Shown piece by piece: positions 1 to 8,521 of a stretch of DNA of 64,000 nt. The notes under the pieces are model-generated. The model searched no databases. It was not told the DNA's origin and saw only the letters and a program-made list of their open reading frames with translations. The position numbers and the translations under genes were made by a program. Numbering within the stretch: position 1 is the stretch's first letter; every line of letters begins with the position of its first letter. The stretch is from Pseudomonas wadenswilerensis (GTDB lineage: Bacteria; Pseudomonadota; Gammaproteobacteria; Pseudomonadales; Pseudomonadaceae), in assembly GCF_900497695.1 (NCBI RefSeq), contig NZ_UIDD01000004.1:372001-436000 (forward strand), given 5' to 3'.

Positions 1-1
1 T

Positions 2-532
2 GATCAACACCGTTATGCCTTCGAGCTGCACCTGGATCGCCAGACCGGGCTGCCGCTCAAGTCGTTGATGCTCGATGACGGAGGGCGGTTGCTGGAGCGC
101 TTCCAGTTCACCCGCCTGGATACCCGTGACGCGCCAACAGACGATGAACTCAAGGCCAGCGGTATCTGCAAGCCGCTCGCTCAACTGAGTGCGCAAGCTG
201 CCCAGCCTGTCACCGGCTGGCGTTCGGACTGGTTGCCTCCGGGCTTTGAACTGATCAACAGTTCGGTGCGCAAGGATCCGCAAAGCAAGAACGCGGTCAG
301 CAGCCTGATGTACGACGACGGCCTGGCACGCTTCTCGGTATTCGTCGAAGCCCTGGATAAAGGCACTGCTGCCGATATCCGCACGCAACTGGGCCCGACC
401 GTAGCGGTCTCCCGCCGGTTGACCACGCCCAAGGGTGAAATGATGGTCACCGTGGTTGGCGAGATCCCTATCGGTACTGCCGAACGCATCGCGCTGTCCA
501 TGCGCGTCCAGGATGCCCAGGTGAAAAAATGA
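2..532 (+). CDS. mucB: MucB/RseB, negative regulator of AlgU (3' part)
   Basis: The frame is already open at position 2, so this is the C-terminal part of a gene that starts before the window. The visible 176 residues fit the C-terminal half of MucB/RseB, the periplasmic protein that binds the anti-sigma factor MucA and shields it from proteolysis, so keeping AlgU (sigma 22) inactive. The N-terminal domain cannot be judged. The next gene is mucD, which supports the call. In P. aeruginosa mucC lies between mucB and mucD; here the gap is only 171 nt and has no such gene. The first in-frame ATG (position 65) is internal and is not the real start. Confidence 0.88.
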   Translation, partial: DQHRYAFELHLDRQTGLPLKSLMLDDGGRLLERFQFTRLDTRDAPTDDELKASGICKPLAQLSAQAAQPVTGWRSDWLPPGFELINSSVRKDPQSKNAVSSLMYDDGLARFSVFVEALDKGTAADIRTQLGPTVAVSRRLTTPKGEMMVTVVGEIPIGTAERIALSMRVQDAQVKK

Positions 533-597
533 GGCGCAGGCAATGAGGTTGACAGGTCGAGGATTGCTTGGCTGACATGATTGGCAAGCTTTGCAGT

Positions 598-626
598 TTG
601 CAAAAACTCCAGAATTTTTCTATAGG
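598..626 (+). promoter_or_regulatory. candidate promoter for mucD
   Basis: TTGCAA at 598-603 and TATAGG at 621-626 are separated by 17 nt, a plausible sigma-70 type pair with 4/6 matches in each hexamer. It lies in the mucB-mucD gap, 77 nt before the mucD start. It could give MucD expression independent of AlgU. Inference from sequence only. Confidence 0.35.
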
Positions 627-703
627 TCAGTCCTTTCGGGGGCTGGCCTTTCCTGCTTCTGCAGGTCCCTACTGCTAACCACGCTCGTTGTGACGGGAGC
701 CGT

Positions 704-2134
704 ATGTCAATACCACGCTTGAAAACCTACTTATCGATGGTCGCCGCCGTGTTCATGCTCGGCCAGGTGCTCACCGCCCAGGCCGAAGCCCTGCCGGACT
801 TCACCACCCTGGTCGAGCAGGCATCGCCTGCGGTGGTCAATATCAGTACCAAGCAGAAACTGCCCGACCGCAAGTATGCGGCGGGGCAGGTGCCAGACCT
901 CGAAGGCCTGCCGCCGATGTTCCGCGAGTTCTTCGAACGCAACATGCCACAGGCCCCGCGTTCGCCGCGCGGTGACCGTCAGCGTGAAGCGCAATCGCTG
1001 GGTTCGGGCTTCATCATCTCCAGCGACGGTTATGTGCTGACCAACAACCACGTGGTCGCCGATGCCGACGAGATCATCGTCCGCCTGTCGGACCGCAGCG
1101 AGCTGCAGGCCAAGCTGGTCGGCACCGATCCGCGCACCGACGTGGCCCTGCTCAAGGTCGAAGGCAAGGACCTGCCGACCGTCAAGCTGGGTGACTCCGA
1201 GAAGCTCAAGGTCGGTGAGTGGGTGCTGGCCATCGGTTCGCCGTTCGGTTTCGACCATTCGGTGACCAAAGGCATCGTCAGTGCCAAGGGTCGCACCCTG
1301 CCCAACGACACCTACGTGCCGTTCATCCAGACCGACGTGGCGATCAACCCGGGTAACTCCGGTGGCCCGTTGTTCAACATGAACGGTGAAGTAGTGGGGA
1401 TCAACTCGCAGATATTCACCCGTTCCGGCGGCTTCATGGGCCTGTCGTTCGCCATCCCGATCGACGTGGCGCTGGATGTCTCCAACCAGCTGAAGAAAGA
1501 CGGCAAGGTCAGCCGTGGCTGGCTGGGCGTGGTGATCCAGGAGGTCAACAAGGACCTGGCTGAATCCTTCGGTCTCGACAAGCCGGCCGGTGCCCTGGTC
1601 GCCCAGGTGCTGGAAGACGGCCCGGCGGCCAAGGGTGGCCTGCAGGTCGGTGACGTGATCCTGAGCATGAACGGTCAGCCGATCGTCATGTCTGCCGACC
1701 TGCCGCACCTGGTCGGTGGCCTCAAGGACGGCGCCAAGGCCAAGCTGGACATCATCCGCAATGGCAAGCGTCAATCGCTGGACATCACCATCGGCGCACT
1801 GCCGGATGACGACGCCGAGATCACCACCAACGCCAACGGCGGTGTCGAGCGCAGCAGCAACCGCCTGGGCGTGTCGGTGTCCGACCTGACCGCCGAGCAG
1901 AAAAAGGCCCTTGAGCTCAAGGGCGGCGTAGTCATCAAGGAAGTCCAGGAAGGTCCGGCCGCGCTGATCGGGCTGCGTCCGGGTGATGTCATCAGCCACC
2001 TGAACAACCAGGCGATCCTCTCGGCCAAGCAGTTCACCGAAATCGCCAAGGAGCTGCCGAAGAACCGTTCGGTGTCCATGCGCGTCCTGCGTCAGGGGCG
2101 CGCCAGCTTCATCACCTTCAAACTGGCGGAATAA
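704..2134 (+). CDS. mucD: MucD, periplasmic DegP/HtrA-like serine protease
   Basis: Periplasmic protease and quality-control factor of the HtrA family; in Pseudomonas it degrades misfolded envelope proteins and restrains the AlgU response. The 476-residue product starts with a signal peptide (about residues 1-28, ending AQA). The trypsin-like domain carries the catalytic triad His116 (NNHVV), Asp146 (TDVALL) and Ser219 (GNSGGPLF). Two PDZ domains follow (about 260-360 and 380-470), as in DegP/DegQ. Length is normal for the family. The ATG at 704 follows a GGGAG-like site at about 695. It is the last gene of the mucB side of the operon and is followed by a clear terminator. Confidence 0.95.
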   Translation: MSIPRLKTYLSMVAAVFMLGQVLTAQAEALPDFTTLVEQASPAVVNISTKQKLPDRKYAAGQVPDLEGLPPMFREFFERNMPQAPRSPRGDRQREAQSLGSGFIISSDGYVLTNNHVVADADEIIVRLSDRSELQAKLVGTDPRTDVALLKVEGKDLPTVKLGDSEKLKVGEWVLAIGSPFGFDHSVTKGIVSAKGRTLPNDTYVPFIQTDVAINPGNSGGPLFNMNGEVVGINSQIFTRSGGFMGLSFAIPIDVALDVSNQLKKDGKVSRGWLGVVIQEVNKDLAESFGLDKPAGALVAQVLEDGPAAKGGLQVGDVILSMNGQPIVMSADLPHLVGGLKDGAKAKLDIIRNGKRQSLDITIGALPDDDAEITTNANGGVERSSNRLGVSVSDLTAEQKKALELKGGVVIKEVQEGPAALIGLRPGDVISHLNNQAILSAKQFTEIAKELPKNRSVSMRVLRQGRASFITFKLAE

Positions 2135-2148
2135 GCCGGGTTGAGCAG

Positions 2149-2176
2149 AAAAGGGCAGCCTCGGCTGCCCTTTTTT
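2149..2176 (+). terminator. intrinsic terminator after mucD
   Basis: Perfect stem GGGCAGC/GCTGCCC (2153-2159 with 2164-2170) with a CTCG loop, A's before and six T's after (2171-2176). It starts 15 nt after the mucD stop and separates mucD from lepA. Confidence 0.9.
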
Positions 2177-2296
2177 CTGGGTGCTGCCCCAGGCCCTTGC
2201 AGGCAGGCTGTGGGAGCGGCGGGGCGGCGTCCCGACCTGGAAACATTTCCTACGGTTCCCTTGCCCACAGTTCACGTGACGCCAACGTCAAGCTTC

Positions 2297-2305
2297 AGGT
2301 ACAAT
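2297..2305 (+). promoter_or_regulatory. possible -10 element of the lepA promoter
   Basis: TACAAT at 2300-2305 is a good -10 hexamer in the 184-nt gap between the mucD terminator and lepA. GTGACG at 2276-2281 could act as a weak -35 with an 18-nt spacer. The gap also holds a partial REP-like sequence around 2209-2243. Otherwise nothing recognised in this gap. Confidence 0.3.
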
Positions 2306-2359
2306 TCCCGGCTATTTTTCGGTGGGCGTTCGGCCCGCAGCCTTTTTGAGTGTTGACCC

Positions 2360-4159
2360 GTGAGTGATTTGAGTCATATCCGCAATTTCTCCATCATCGC
2401 CCACATTGACCATGGCAAGTCGACCTTGGCCGACCGCTTCATTCAGATGTGCGGTGGCCTGACTGCGCGTGAAATGGAAGCCCAGGTACTCGATTCCATG
2501 GACCTGGAGCGTGAACGCGGTATCACCATCAAAGCCCACAGCGTCACCCTGTACTACACCGCGCAGGACGGCAAAACCTACCAGCTGAACTTCATCGACA
2601 CCCCCGGCCACGTCGACTTCACCTACGAAGTCAGCCGCTCGCTGGCGGCCTGTGAAGGTGCCTTGCTGGTGGTCGATGCCGGCCAGGGCGTAGAAGCCCA
2701 GTCGGTTGCCAACTGCTACACCGCCATCGAGCAGGGCCTTGAGGTCATGCCGGTGCTGAACAAGATGGACCTGCCCCAGGCCGACCCGGACAAGGTCAAG
2801 GACGAGATCGAGAAGATCATCGGCATCGACGCCACCGACGCCGTGGCCTGCAGCGCCAAGAGCGGCATGGGCGTGGACGAGGTGCTCGAGCGCCTGGTGC
2901 AAACCATTCCTGCGCCTACCGGTGACATCGAGGCGCCCCTGCAGGCGCTGATCATCGACTCCTGGTTCGACAACTACCTGGGCGTCGTCTCCCTGGTGCG
3001 TGTACGTCACGGCCGGGTGAAGAAGGGCGACAAGATCCTGGTCAAGTCCACCGGCAAGATCCACCTGGTCGACAGCGTCGGTGTGTTCAACCCCAAGCAC
3101 ACCCAGACCGCTGACCTCAAAGCCGGTGAAGTAGGCTTCATCATCGCCAGCATCAAGGACATTCACGGTGCGCCAGTGGGCGATACCCTGACCCTGAGCA
3201 CGACCCCCGAGGTCGAGGTGCTGCCAGGTTTCAAACGCATTCAGCCGCAGGTTTATGCCGGCCTGTTCCCTGTCAGTTCCGAAGATTTCGAAGATTTTCG
3301 TGACGCTCTGCAAAAACTGACCCTGAACGATTCGTCGCTGCAGTACCTGCCGGAAAGCTCCGACGCCCTGGGCTTCGGCTTCCGTTGCGGCTTCCTCGGC
3401 ATGCTGCACATGGAGATCATCCAGGAGCGCCTCGAGCGCGAGTACGACCTGGACCTGATCACCACCGCGCCAAGCGTAATCTTCGAGGTCAAGCTCAAGA
3501 CCGGCGAAACCATCTACGTCGACAACCCGTCGAAGCTGCCGGATGTGTCCGCGGTCGAAGACTTCCGTGAGCCGATCGTTTCGGCCACCATCCTGGTGCC
3601 TCAGGAGCACCTGGGTAACGTCATTACCCTGTGCATCGAGAAGCGTGGCGTGCAGCGCGACATGCAGTTCCTCGGTTCGCAGGTGCAAGTACGCTACGAT
3701 CTGCCGATGAACGAAGTGGTACTGGACTTCTTCGACCGCCTGAAGTCCACCAGCCGTGGCTACGCCTCGCTGGACTACCATTTCGACCGCTACCAGTCGG
3801 CTAACCTGGTCAAGCTTGACGTACTGATCAACGGTGACAAGGTCGATGCCCTGGCGCTGATCGTGCACCGCGACAATGCGCACTACAAGGGCCGCGCATT
3901 GACCGAGAAGATGAAGGAACTGATTCCTCGGCAGATGTTCGATGTGGCAATCCAGGCCGCCATTGGCGGGCAGATTGTTGCGCGTACCACTGTCAAGGCG
4001 CTCAGAAAGAACGTACTGGCCAAATGCTACGGTGGTGACGTTAGCCGTAAGCGCAAGCTGTTGGAGAAGCAGAAGGCCGGTAAGAAACGCATGAAACAGG
4101 TCGGCAACGTGGAAATCCCACAAGAAGCCTTCCTCGCCGTGCTCAGGTTGGATAGTTAG
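2360..4159 (+). CDS. lepA: Elongation factor 4 (LepA), ribosome-associated GTPase
   Basis: Translation factor GTPase of the EF-G-like family that binds ribosomes and affects elongation and back-translocation or initiation fidelity. The 599-residue protein begins at a GTG and has the P loop AHIDHGKST (residues 14-22), the switch II motif DTPGH, and the guanine-specificity motif NKMD. The typical LepA C-terminal domain ends in a Lys/Arg-rich tail ([16 protein letters not shown]), which contacts the ribosome. Length matches the family (about 600). lepB follows after 5 nt, as in many bacteria, so the two form an operon. Confidence 0.97.
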   Translation: MSDLSHIRNFSIIAHIDHGKSTLADRFIQMCGGLTAREMEAQVLDSMDLERERGITIKAHSVTLYYTAQDGKTYQLNFIDTPGHVDFTYEVSRSLAACEGALLVVDAGQGVEAQSVANCYTAIEQGLEVMPVLNKMDLPQADPDKVKDEIEKIIGIDATDAVACSAKSGMGVDEVLERLVQTIPAPTGDIEAPLQALIIDSWFDNYLGVVSLVRVRHGRVKKGDKILVKSTGKIHLVDSVGVFNPKHTQTADLKAGEVGFIIASIKDIHGAPVGDTLTLSTTPEVEVLPGFKRIQPQVYAGLFPVSSEDFEDFRDALQKLTLNDSSLQYLPESSDALGFGFRCGFLGMLHMEIIQERLEREYDLDLITTAPSVIFEVKLKTGETIYVDNPSKLPDVSAVEDFREPIVSATILVPQEHLGNVITLCIEKRGVQRDMQFLGSQVQVRYDLPMNEVVLDFFDRLKSTSRGYASLDYHFDRYQSANLVKLDVLINGDKVDALALIVHRDNAHYKGRALTEKMKELIPRQMFDVAIQAAIGGQIVARTTVKALRKNVLAKCYGGDVSRKRKLLEKQKAGKKRMKQVGNVEIPQEAFLAVLRLDS

Positions 4160-4164
4160 GTCCT

Positions 4165-5019
4165 ATGTCGCTAAATTTCCCGCTGTTGCTTGTCATCGCC
4201 GTCGCCGTCTGCGGTCTGTTGGCCCTGGTCGATCTGCTGTTCCTGGCCCCGCGCCGGCGTTCGGCAATCGTCAACTATCAGGGCAGCGTCAGCCAGCCAG
4301 AGATGGCAGTGGTCGAGCGCCTGAACAAGGAACCGTTGCTGGTCGAGTACGGTAAATCGTTCTTCCCGGTGCTGTTCATTGTCCTGGTGCTGCGGTCGTT
4401 TCTGGTCGAGCCGTTCCAGATCCCTTCGGGGTCGATGAAGCCGACCCTGGAAGTGGGCGATTTCATCCTGGTGAACAAATTCTCCTACGGGATTCGTCTG
4501 CCGGTGATCGACAAGAAGGTCATCGAGGTCGGTGACCCGCAGCGTGGCGATGTCATGGTGTTCCGCTACCCGAGCGACCCGAACGTCAACTACATCAAGC
4601 GTGTGGTTGGCCTGCCGGGCGATCAGATTCGTTACACCAGCGACAAGAAGCTGACCGTCAACGGTCAGGCGATTGCCGAGCAATTGGTCGGTACCGAGCC
4701 GGGCACCCTGGGCAGCGCCGAGCTGTACAAGGAAAAACTGGGCGAAGCCGAGCACCTGATCCGCAAGGAAATGAGCCGTTACCGCATGCCGCCTGACCAG
4801 CAATGGACAGTCCCTGCCGGCCATTACTTCATGATGGGCGACAACCGCGACAACTCGAACGACAGCCGTTACTGGGATGATCCCAACATTCCCAAGGAAC
4901 TGCACGGCATGGTTCCGGACAAGAACATCGTCGGCAAGGCCTTCGCGGTCTGGATGAGCTGGCCAGAGCCTAAACTGAGCCACTTCCCGAACCTGTCGCG
5001 GGTCGGGTTGATCAAGTAA
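4165..5019 (+). CDS. lepB: Signal peptidase I
   Basis: Inner-membrane endopeptidase that removes signal peptides from exported proteins. The 284-residue protein has two N-terminal hydrophobic segments (about residues 4-27 and 66-82). The catalytic dyad follows: Ser90 in PSGSMKPTL and Lys145 in YIKRVVG. The MMGDNRDNSNDSR box of the family is near residues 220-235. It is translationally close to lepA (5-nt gap). Confidence 0.96.
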   Translation: MSLNFPLLLVIAVAVCGLLALVDLLFLAPRRRSAIVNYQGSVSQPEMAVVERLNKEPLLVEYGKSFFPVLFIVLVLRSFLVEPFQIPSGSMKPTLEVGDFILVNKFSYGIRLPVIDKKVIEVGDPQRGDVMVFRYPSDPNVNYIKRVVGLPGDQIRYTSDKKLTVNGQAIAEQLVGTEPGTLGSAELYKEKLGEAEHLIRKEMSRYRMPPDQQWTVPAGHYFMMGDNRDNSNDSRYWDDPNIPKELHGMVPDKNIVGKAFAVWMSWPEPKLSHFPNLSRVGLIK

Positions 5020-5027
5020 CACCACAA

Positions 5028-5051
5028 CGGCGCTGTCCTGGGACAGCGCCG
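5028..5051 (+). terminator. strong hairpin between lepB and rnc (terminator or RNase III site)
   Basis: An 11-bp perfect stem (5028-5038 pairing with 5041-5051) with a two-base TG apex starts 9 nt after the lepB stop. No long T run follows, only GTTTCT at 5057-5062. It may be a processing site for RNase III, whose gene lies directly downstream, or a weak terminator. Confidence 0.6.
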
Positions 5052-5118
5052 AATGCGTTTCTGGCATAGGCTGTGTTCAGGGATCCCTGGATTCAACCGA
5101 TCACCCCGGCCAGCGAGC

Positions 5119-5271
5119 ATGAGCCAAACAGTCTTTCAGGATGTTGATTTGAACAACGCGTTAAATCCGACGGTAGCCCCGATGGCGGCGTACCGAGTTG
5201 CAAAGTGTGAGCCTCGCGCCCAGGCGTGCGGGCTGAATTTCGACCACGAACTGCGCGTGGGTACACTGTGA
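5119..5271 (+). pseudogene. possible degraded C-terminal remnant of a DUF4845 gene
   Basis: In many Pseudomonas a DUF4845 membrane protein gene of about 120 codons sits between lepB and rnc. Here only 248 nt separate the two genes. An open frame ending at 5271 contains DLNNALNPTV and ends [12 protein letters not shown]. This resembles, from memory, the tail of DUF4845 proteins, where a D-L-x-x-A-L motif is followed by a stretch ending in N-F-D-H/K-E-F/L-R-V. The middle part does not match well and the N-terminal membrane segment is missing. The frame's TGA overlaps the rnc GTG (GTGA), as expected for a once-coupled gene pair. A short unrelated ORF remains possible. Confidence 0.45.
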
Positions 5272-5957
5272 GCGTTTCCTTGAGCCGCCTCGAGCGCCAG
5301 CTCGGTTATACCTTCAAGAACCAGGAGCTGATGCTGCTGGCCCTGACGCACCGCAGTTTTGCCGGGCGCAACAACGAACGCCTCGAGTTCCTCGGCGATG
5401 CGATCCTCAACTTCGTCGCCGGTGAAGCGCTGTTCGAGCGCTTCCCCCAGGCCCGCGAAGGCCAGCTGTCGCGCTTGCGCGCGCGGCTGGTCAAGGGCGA
5501 GACCCTGGCGGTACTGGCCCGAGGCTTTGACCTGGGCGAATACCTGCGCCTGGGCTCGGGCGAGCTGAAGAGCGGCGGTTTCCGCCGCGAGTCGATCCTT
5601 GCCGATGCCCTGGAGGCGCTGATTGGTGCCATCTACCTGGATTCGGACATGCAGACCGCCCGCGAGCGGGTGCTGGCATGGCTGGCGGGCGAATTCGAAA
5701 GCCTGACCCTGGTCGATACCAACAAGGACCCGAAAACCCGTCTGCAGGAATTTCTGCAGTCACGGGGCTGCGAACTGCCGCGCTACGAAGTGGTGGATAT
5801 TCAAGGTGAACCCCATTGCCGGACGTTTTTCGTCGAATGCGAAGTGACCCTTTTGACTGAAAAAAGCCGAGGGCAAGGCGTCAGCCGGCGTATCGCCGAG
5901 CAAGTCGCGGCCGCCGCAGCACTGATCGCCCTGGGCGTGGAGAATGGCAATGACTGA
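5268..5957 (+). CDS. rnc: Ribonuclease III
   Basis: Endonuclease that cuts double-stranded RNA in rRNA precursors and mRNAs. The start is taken as the GTG at 5268, giving [14 protein letters not shown] and 229 residues; an ATG at 5226 would add residues that do not fit the family. The signature [10 protein letters not shown] (residues 35-44) carries catalytic Glu40 and Asp44. A second acidic site lies in [14 protein letters not shown]. The double-stranded RNA-binding domain occupies about residues 155-225. It overlaps era by 8 nt. A strong hairpin upstream (5028-5051) could be a target for autoregulation, as known for E. coli rnc. Confidence 0.96.
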   Translation: MSVSLSRLERQLGYTFKNQELMLLALTHRSFAGRNNERLEFLGDAILNFVAGEALFERFPQAREGQLSRLRARLVKGETLAVLARGFDLGEYLRLGSGELKSGGFRRESILADALEALIGAIYLDSDMQTARERVLAWLAGEFESLTLVDTNKDPKTRLQEFLQSRGCELPRYEVVDIQGEPHCRTFFVECEVTLLTEKSRGQGVSRRIAEQVAAAAALIALGVENGND

Positions 5958-6852
5958 TACCAACACTACCCGCTGCGGCTATGTCGCCATTGTCGGCCGC
6001 CCGAACGTGGGCAAGTCGACCCTGCTCAACCATATCCTCGGGCAAAAGCTCGCGATCACCTCGCGCAAGCCGCAGACTACCCGCCACAACATGCTCGGGA
6101 TCAAGACCGAGGGTGATGTCCAGGCGATCTACGTCGATACCCCGGGCATGCACAAGAGCAACGAAAAGGCGCTCAACCGCTACATGAACAAAACCGCCTC
6201 GGCCGCCCTCAAGGACGTCGATGTGGTGATCTTCGTCGTTGACCGCACCAAGTGGACCGACGAAGACCAGCTGGTGCTCGAGCGCGTGCAGTACGTGCAG
6301 GGCCCGGTGATCCTGGCGATCAACAAGACCGACCGGATCGAAGAGAAAGCCGACCTGATCCCGCACCTGCAGTGGCTGCAGGAGCAACTGCCTAACGCCG
6401 AAATCGTGCCGATCTCGGCCCAGCAGGGGCATAACCTGGAAGCGCTGGAAGGCCTGATCGCCAAGCACCTGCCGGAAAACGATCACTTCTTCCCGGAAGA
6501 CCAGATCACCGACCGCAGCAGCCGCTTCCTGGCGGCAGAGCTGGTACGCGAGAAGATCATGCGTCAGCTCGGCGCGGAGCTGCCGTACCAGATCACCGTC
6601 GAGATCGAAGAGTTCAAGCAGCAGGGCAAGATCCTGCACATCCATGCGCTGATCCTGGTCGAACGTGACGGCCAGAAGAAGATCATCATTGGCGACAAGG
6701 GCGAGCGGATCAAACGCATCGGCTCCGAGGCGCGCAAGGACATGGAAGTACTGTTCGACGCCAAGGTCATGCTCAACCTCTGGGTCAAGGTCAAGGGTGG
6801 CTGGTCCGACGACGAACGCGCCCTGCGTTCGCTGGGCTACGGCGACCTCTGA
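5950..6852 (+). CDS. era: GTPase Era
   Basis: Essential GTPase that binds 16S rRNA and assists 30S subunit maturation. The start at 5950 ([11 protein letters not shown]) is preferred over 5944 because GGAG at 5939-5942 then has a 7-nt spacing. The 300-residue protein has the P loop GRPNVGKST (16-24), DTPGM, NKTD, and a C-terminal KH domain with the [14 protein letters not shown] motif (about residues 240-255). It overlaps rnc, so rnc-era are translationally coupled. A near-perfect 10-bp hairpin (6863-6884) follows before recO. Confidence 0.97.
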   Translation: MTDTNTTRCGYVAIVGRPNVGKSTLLNHILGQKLAITSRKPQTTRHNMLGIKTEGDVQAIYVDTPGMHKSNEKALNRYMNKTASAALKDVDVVIFVVDRTKWTDEDQLVLERVQYVQGPVILAINKTDRIEEKADLIPHLQWLQEQLPNAEIVPISAQQGHNLEALEGLIAKHLPENDHFFPEDQITDRSSRFLAAELVREKIMRQLGAELPYQITVEIEEFKQQGKILHIHALILVERDGQKKIIIGDKGERIKRIGSEARKDMEVLFDAKVMLNLWVKVKGGWSDDERALRSLGYGDL

Positions 6853-6862
6853 TTGCTCCAGG

Positions 6863-6884
6863 CCCGGTAGCGTCCGCTGCCGGG
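6863..6884 (+). other. intercistronic hairpin between era and recO
   Basis: Stem 6863-6872 pairs with 6875-6884 with a single T-G wobble and a 2-nt apex. No T run follows, so it is more likely an RNA processing or stability element than a terminator. Confidence 0.45.
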
Positions 6885-6909
6885 TCGAACCTCTTCTGAA
6901 GCGCCGCTC

Positions 6910-7593
6910 ATGGAACTGCCAGTTGGCCAACCGGCCTACGTGCTGCACAGCCGGGCCTACCGTGAAACCAGCGCGCTGGTGGATTTCCTCACCCCGCAAG
7001 GGCGCCTGCGCGCGGTCATGCGCCGTGCCCGTGGCAAGGCCGGCAGCCAGGTGCGTCCCTTCGTACCCCTTGAAGTGGAATTTCGCGGCCGCGGCGAGCT
7101 GAAAAATGTCGGCCGTCTGGACAGCGTCGGCGTGGCGGCCTGGCTGCATGGCGATGCGCTGTTCAGCGGGCTGTACCTCAACGAGCTGCTGATTCGCCTG
7201 CTGCCCGCCGAGGATCCGCATCCGGTGGTGTTCGAGCACTATGCTGCGACCTTGCAGGCGCTGGCCGCCGGTCGTCCGCTGGAGCCGCTGCTAAGGGCGT
7301 TCGAGTGGCGCTTGCTGGACGAGCTGGGTTACGCCTTTGCCCTCGACCATGACGTCAACGGCGAACCACTGGCCGTCGATGGCCTGTACCGTTTGCAGGT
7401 CGATGCCGGGCTTGAGCGGGTCTACCTGTTGCAGCCGGGGCTGTTCAACGGTGCCGAGCTGTTGGCCATGGCCGATGCCGACTGGGAAATTCCCGGCGCC
7501 CTGAGCGCGGCCAAGCGCCTGATGCGCCAGGCCCTGGCCGTGCATCTGGGCGGTCGGCCGCTGGTCAGTCGCGAACTGTTTCGCAAGCGCTGA
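6910..7593 (+). CDS. recO: DNA repair protein RecO
   Basis: Recombination mediator that helps load RecA on SSB-coated DNA in the RecFOR pathway. The 227-residue product has the N-terminal OB-fold opening [20 protein letters not shown] typical of RecO, then a helical domain. The gene lies 57 nt after era in the conserved rnc-era-recO-pdxJ order, which strongly supports the call. Length is normal (about 230). Confidence 0.93.
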   Translation: MELPVGQPAYVLHSRAYRETSALVDFLTPQGRLRAVMRRARGKAGSQVRPFVPLEVEFRGRGELKNVGRLDSVGVAAWLHGDALFSGLYLNELLIRLLPAEDPHPVVFEHYAATLQALAAGRPLEPLLRAFEWRLLDELGYAFALDHDVNGEPLAVDGLYRLQVDAGLERVYLLQPGLFNGAELLAMADADWEIPGALSAAKRLMRQALAVHLGGRPLVSRELFRKR

Positions 7594-7638
7594 ACAACGT
7601 CGTATGCTGTGGGGCTCAATCTTCAGGAGAGCCTCTTC

Positions 7639-8382
7639 GTGACTCAAAGCAACCGCATGCTGCTCGGCGTGAACATCGACCACGTGGCGACCCTGCGCCA
7701 GGCGCGTGGCACCCGCTACCCGGACCCGGTCAAAGCCGCGCTGGACGCCGAAGAGGCCGGTGCCGATGGCATTACCGTGCACCTGCGCGAAGACCGCCGG
7801 CACATTCAGGAGCGTGATGTGCTGCTGCTCAAGGACGTGCTGCAGACGCGCATGAACTTTGAAATGGGCGTCACCGAAGAAATGATGGTTTTCGCCGAAC
7901 GCATTCGCCCGGCGCATATCTGCCTGGTCCCGGAAACCCGTCAGGAGCTGACCACCGAAGGCGGCCTGGATGTTGCCGGCCAGGAAGCGCGAATCAAGGC
8001 TGCGGTCGAACGTCTGTCGCGCCTGGGCGCGGAAGTATCGCTGTTCATCGATGCCGACGAGCGCCAGATCGAAGCGTCGCGCCGTGTCGGTGCACCGGCC
8101 ATCGAGCTGCACACCGGCCGTTATGCCGATGCGCAGACCCCGAGTGAAGTGGCCGAAGAGCTCAAGCGTGTGGCCGATGGCGTGGCCTTCGGCCTGGGCC
8201 AGGGGTTGATCGTCAATGCCGGTCATGGCCTGCATTACCACAACGTTGAGGCAGTGGCGGCGATCAAGGGTATCAACGAGCTGAACATTGGCCATGCGCT
8301 GGTGGCCCATGCGCTGTTCGTCGGCTTCAAGTCGGCGGTGGCAGAGATGAAGGCGTTGATCCTGGCGGCCAGCCGGCACTAA
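7639..8382 (+). CDS. pdxJ: Pyridoxine 5'-phosphate synthase PdxJ
   Basis: Condenses 1-deoxy-D-xylulose 5-phosphate with 3-amino-2-oxopropyl phosphate to pyridoxine 5'-phosphate in vitamin B6 synthesis. The start is the GTG at 7639 ([20 protein letters not shown]), with AGGAG at 7624-7628; an upstream ATG at 7609 would add ten atypical residues. The 247-residue product shows the family motifs [26 protein letters not shown] and the C-terminal HGLHYHN and [14 protein letters not shown]. It lies 45 nt after recO. Confidence 0.97.
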   Translation: MTQSNRMLLGVNIDHVATLRQARGTRYPDPVKAALDAEEAGADGITVHLREDRRHIQERDVLLLKDVLQTRMNFEMGVTEEMMVFAERIRPAHICLVPETRQELTTEGGLDVAGQEARIKAAVERLSRLGAEVSLFIDADERQIEASRRVGAPAIELHTGRYADAQTPSEVAEELKRVADGVAFGLGQGLIVNAGHGLHYHNVEAVAAIKGINELNIGHALVAHALFVGFKSAVAEMKALILAASRH

Positions 8383-8400
8383 CAGATTCGACGCCAATCC

Positions 8401-8502
8401 TGTGGGAGCTGGCTTGCCAGCGATCGAGCGCGTAGCGGTCGCCTAATAGGCAGTGGATGTGCTGCCTGTACTGGCCTCATCGCTGGCAAGCCAGCTCCCA
8501 CA
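8401..8502. repeat. REP-type inverted pair between pdxJ and czcS
   Basis: The 24 nt at 8401-8424 (beginning TGTGGGAGCTGGCTTGCCAG) are a perfect reverse complement of 8479-8502. The pair lies between converging genes and may also end transcription from both sides. Confidence 0.85.
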
Positions 8503-8521
8503 CGATTGGGTGTAGGTCCAT

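Noticed and set aside
731..2275. 514-codon open frame opposite mucD
   Set aside because: Antisense shadow of a GC-rich gene; mucD shows catalytic motifs, while this frame has none.
2312..4123. 603-codon open frame opposite lepA
   Set aside because: Mirror frame of a conserved gene, with His/Asp/Val-rich composition typical of such artefacts.
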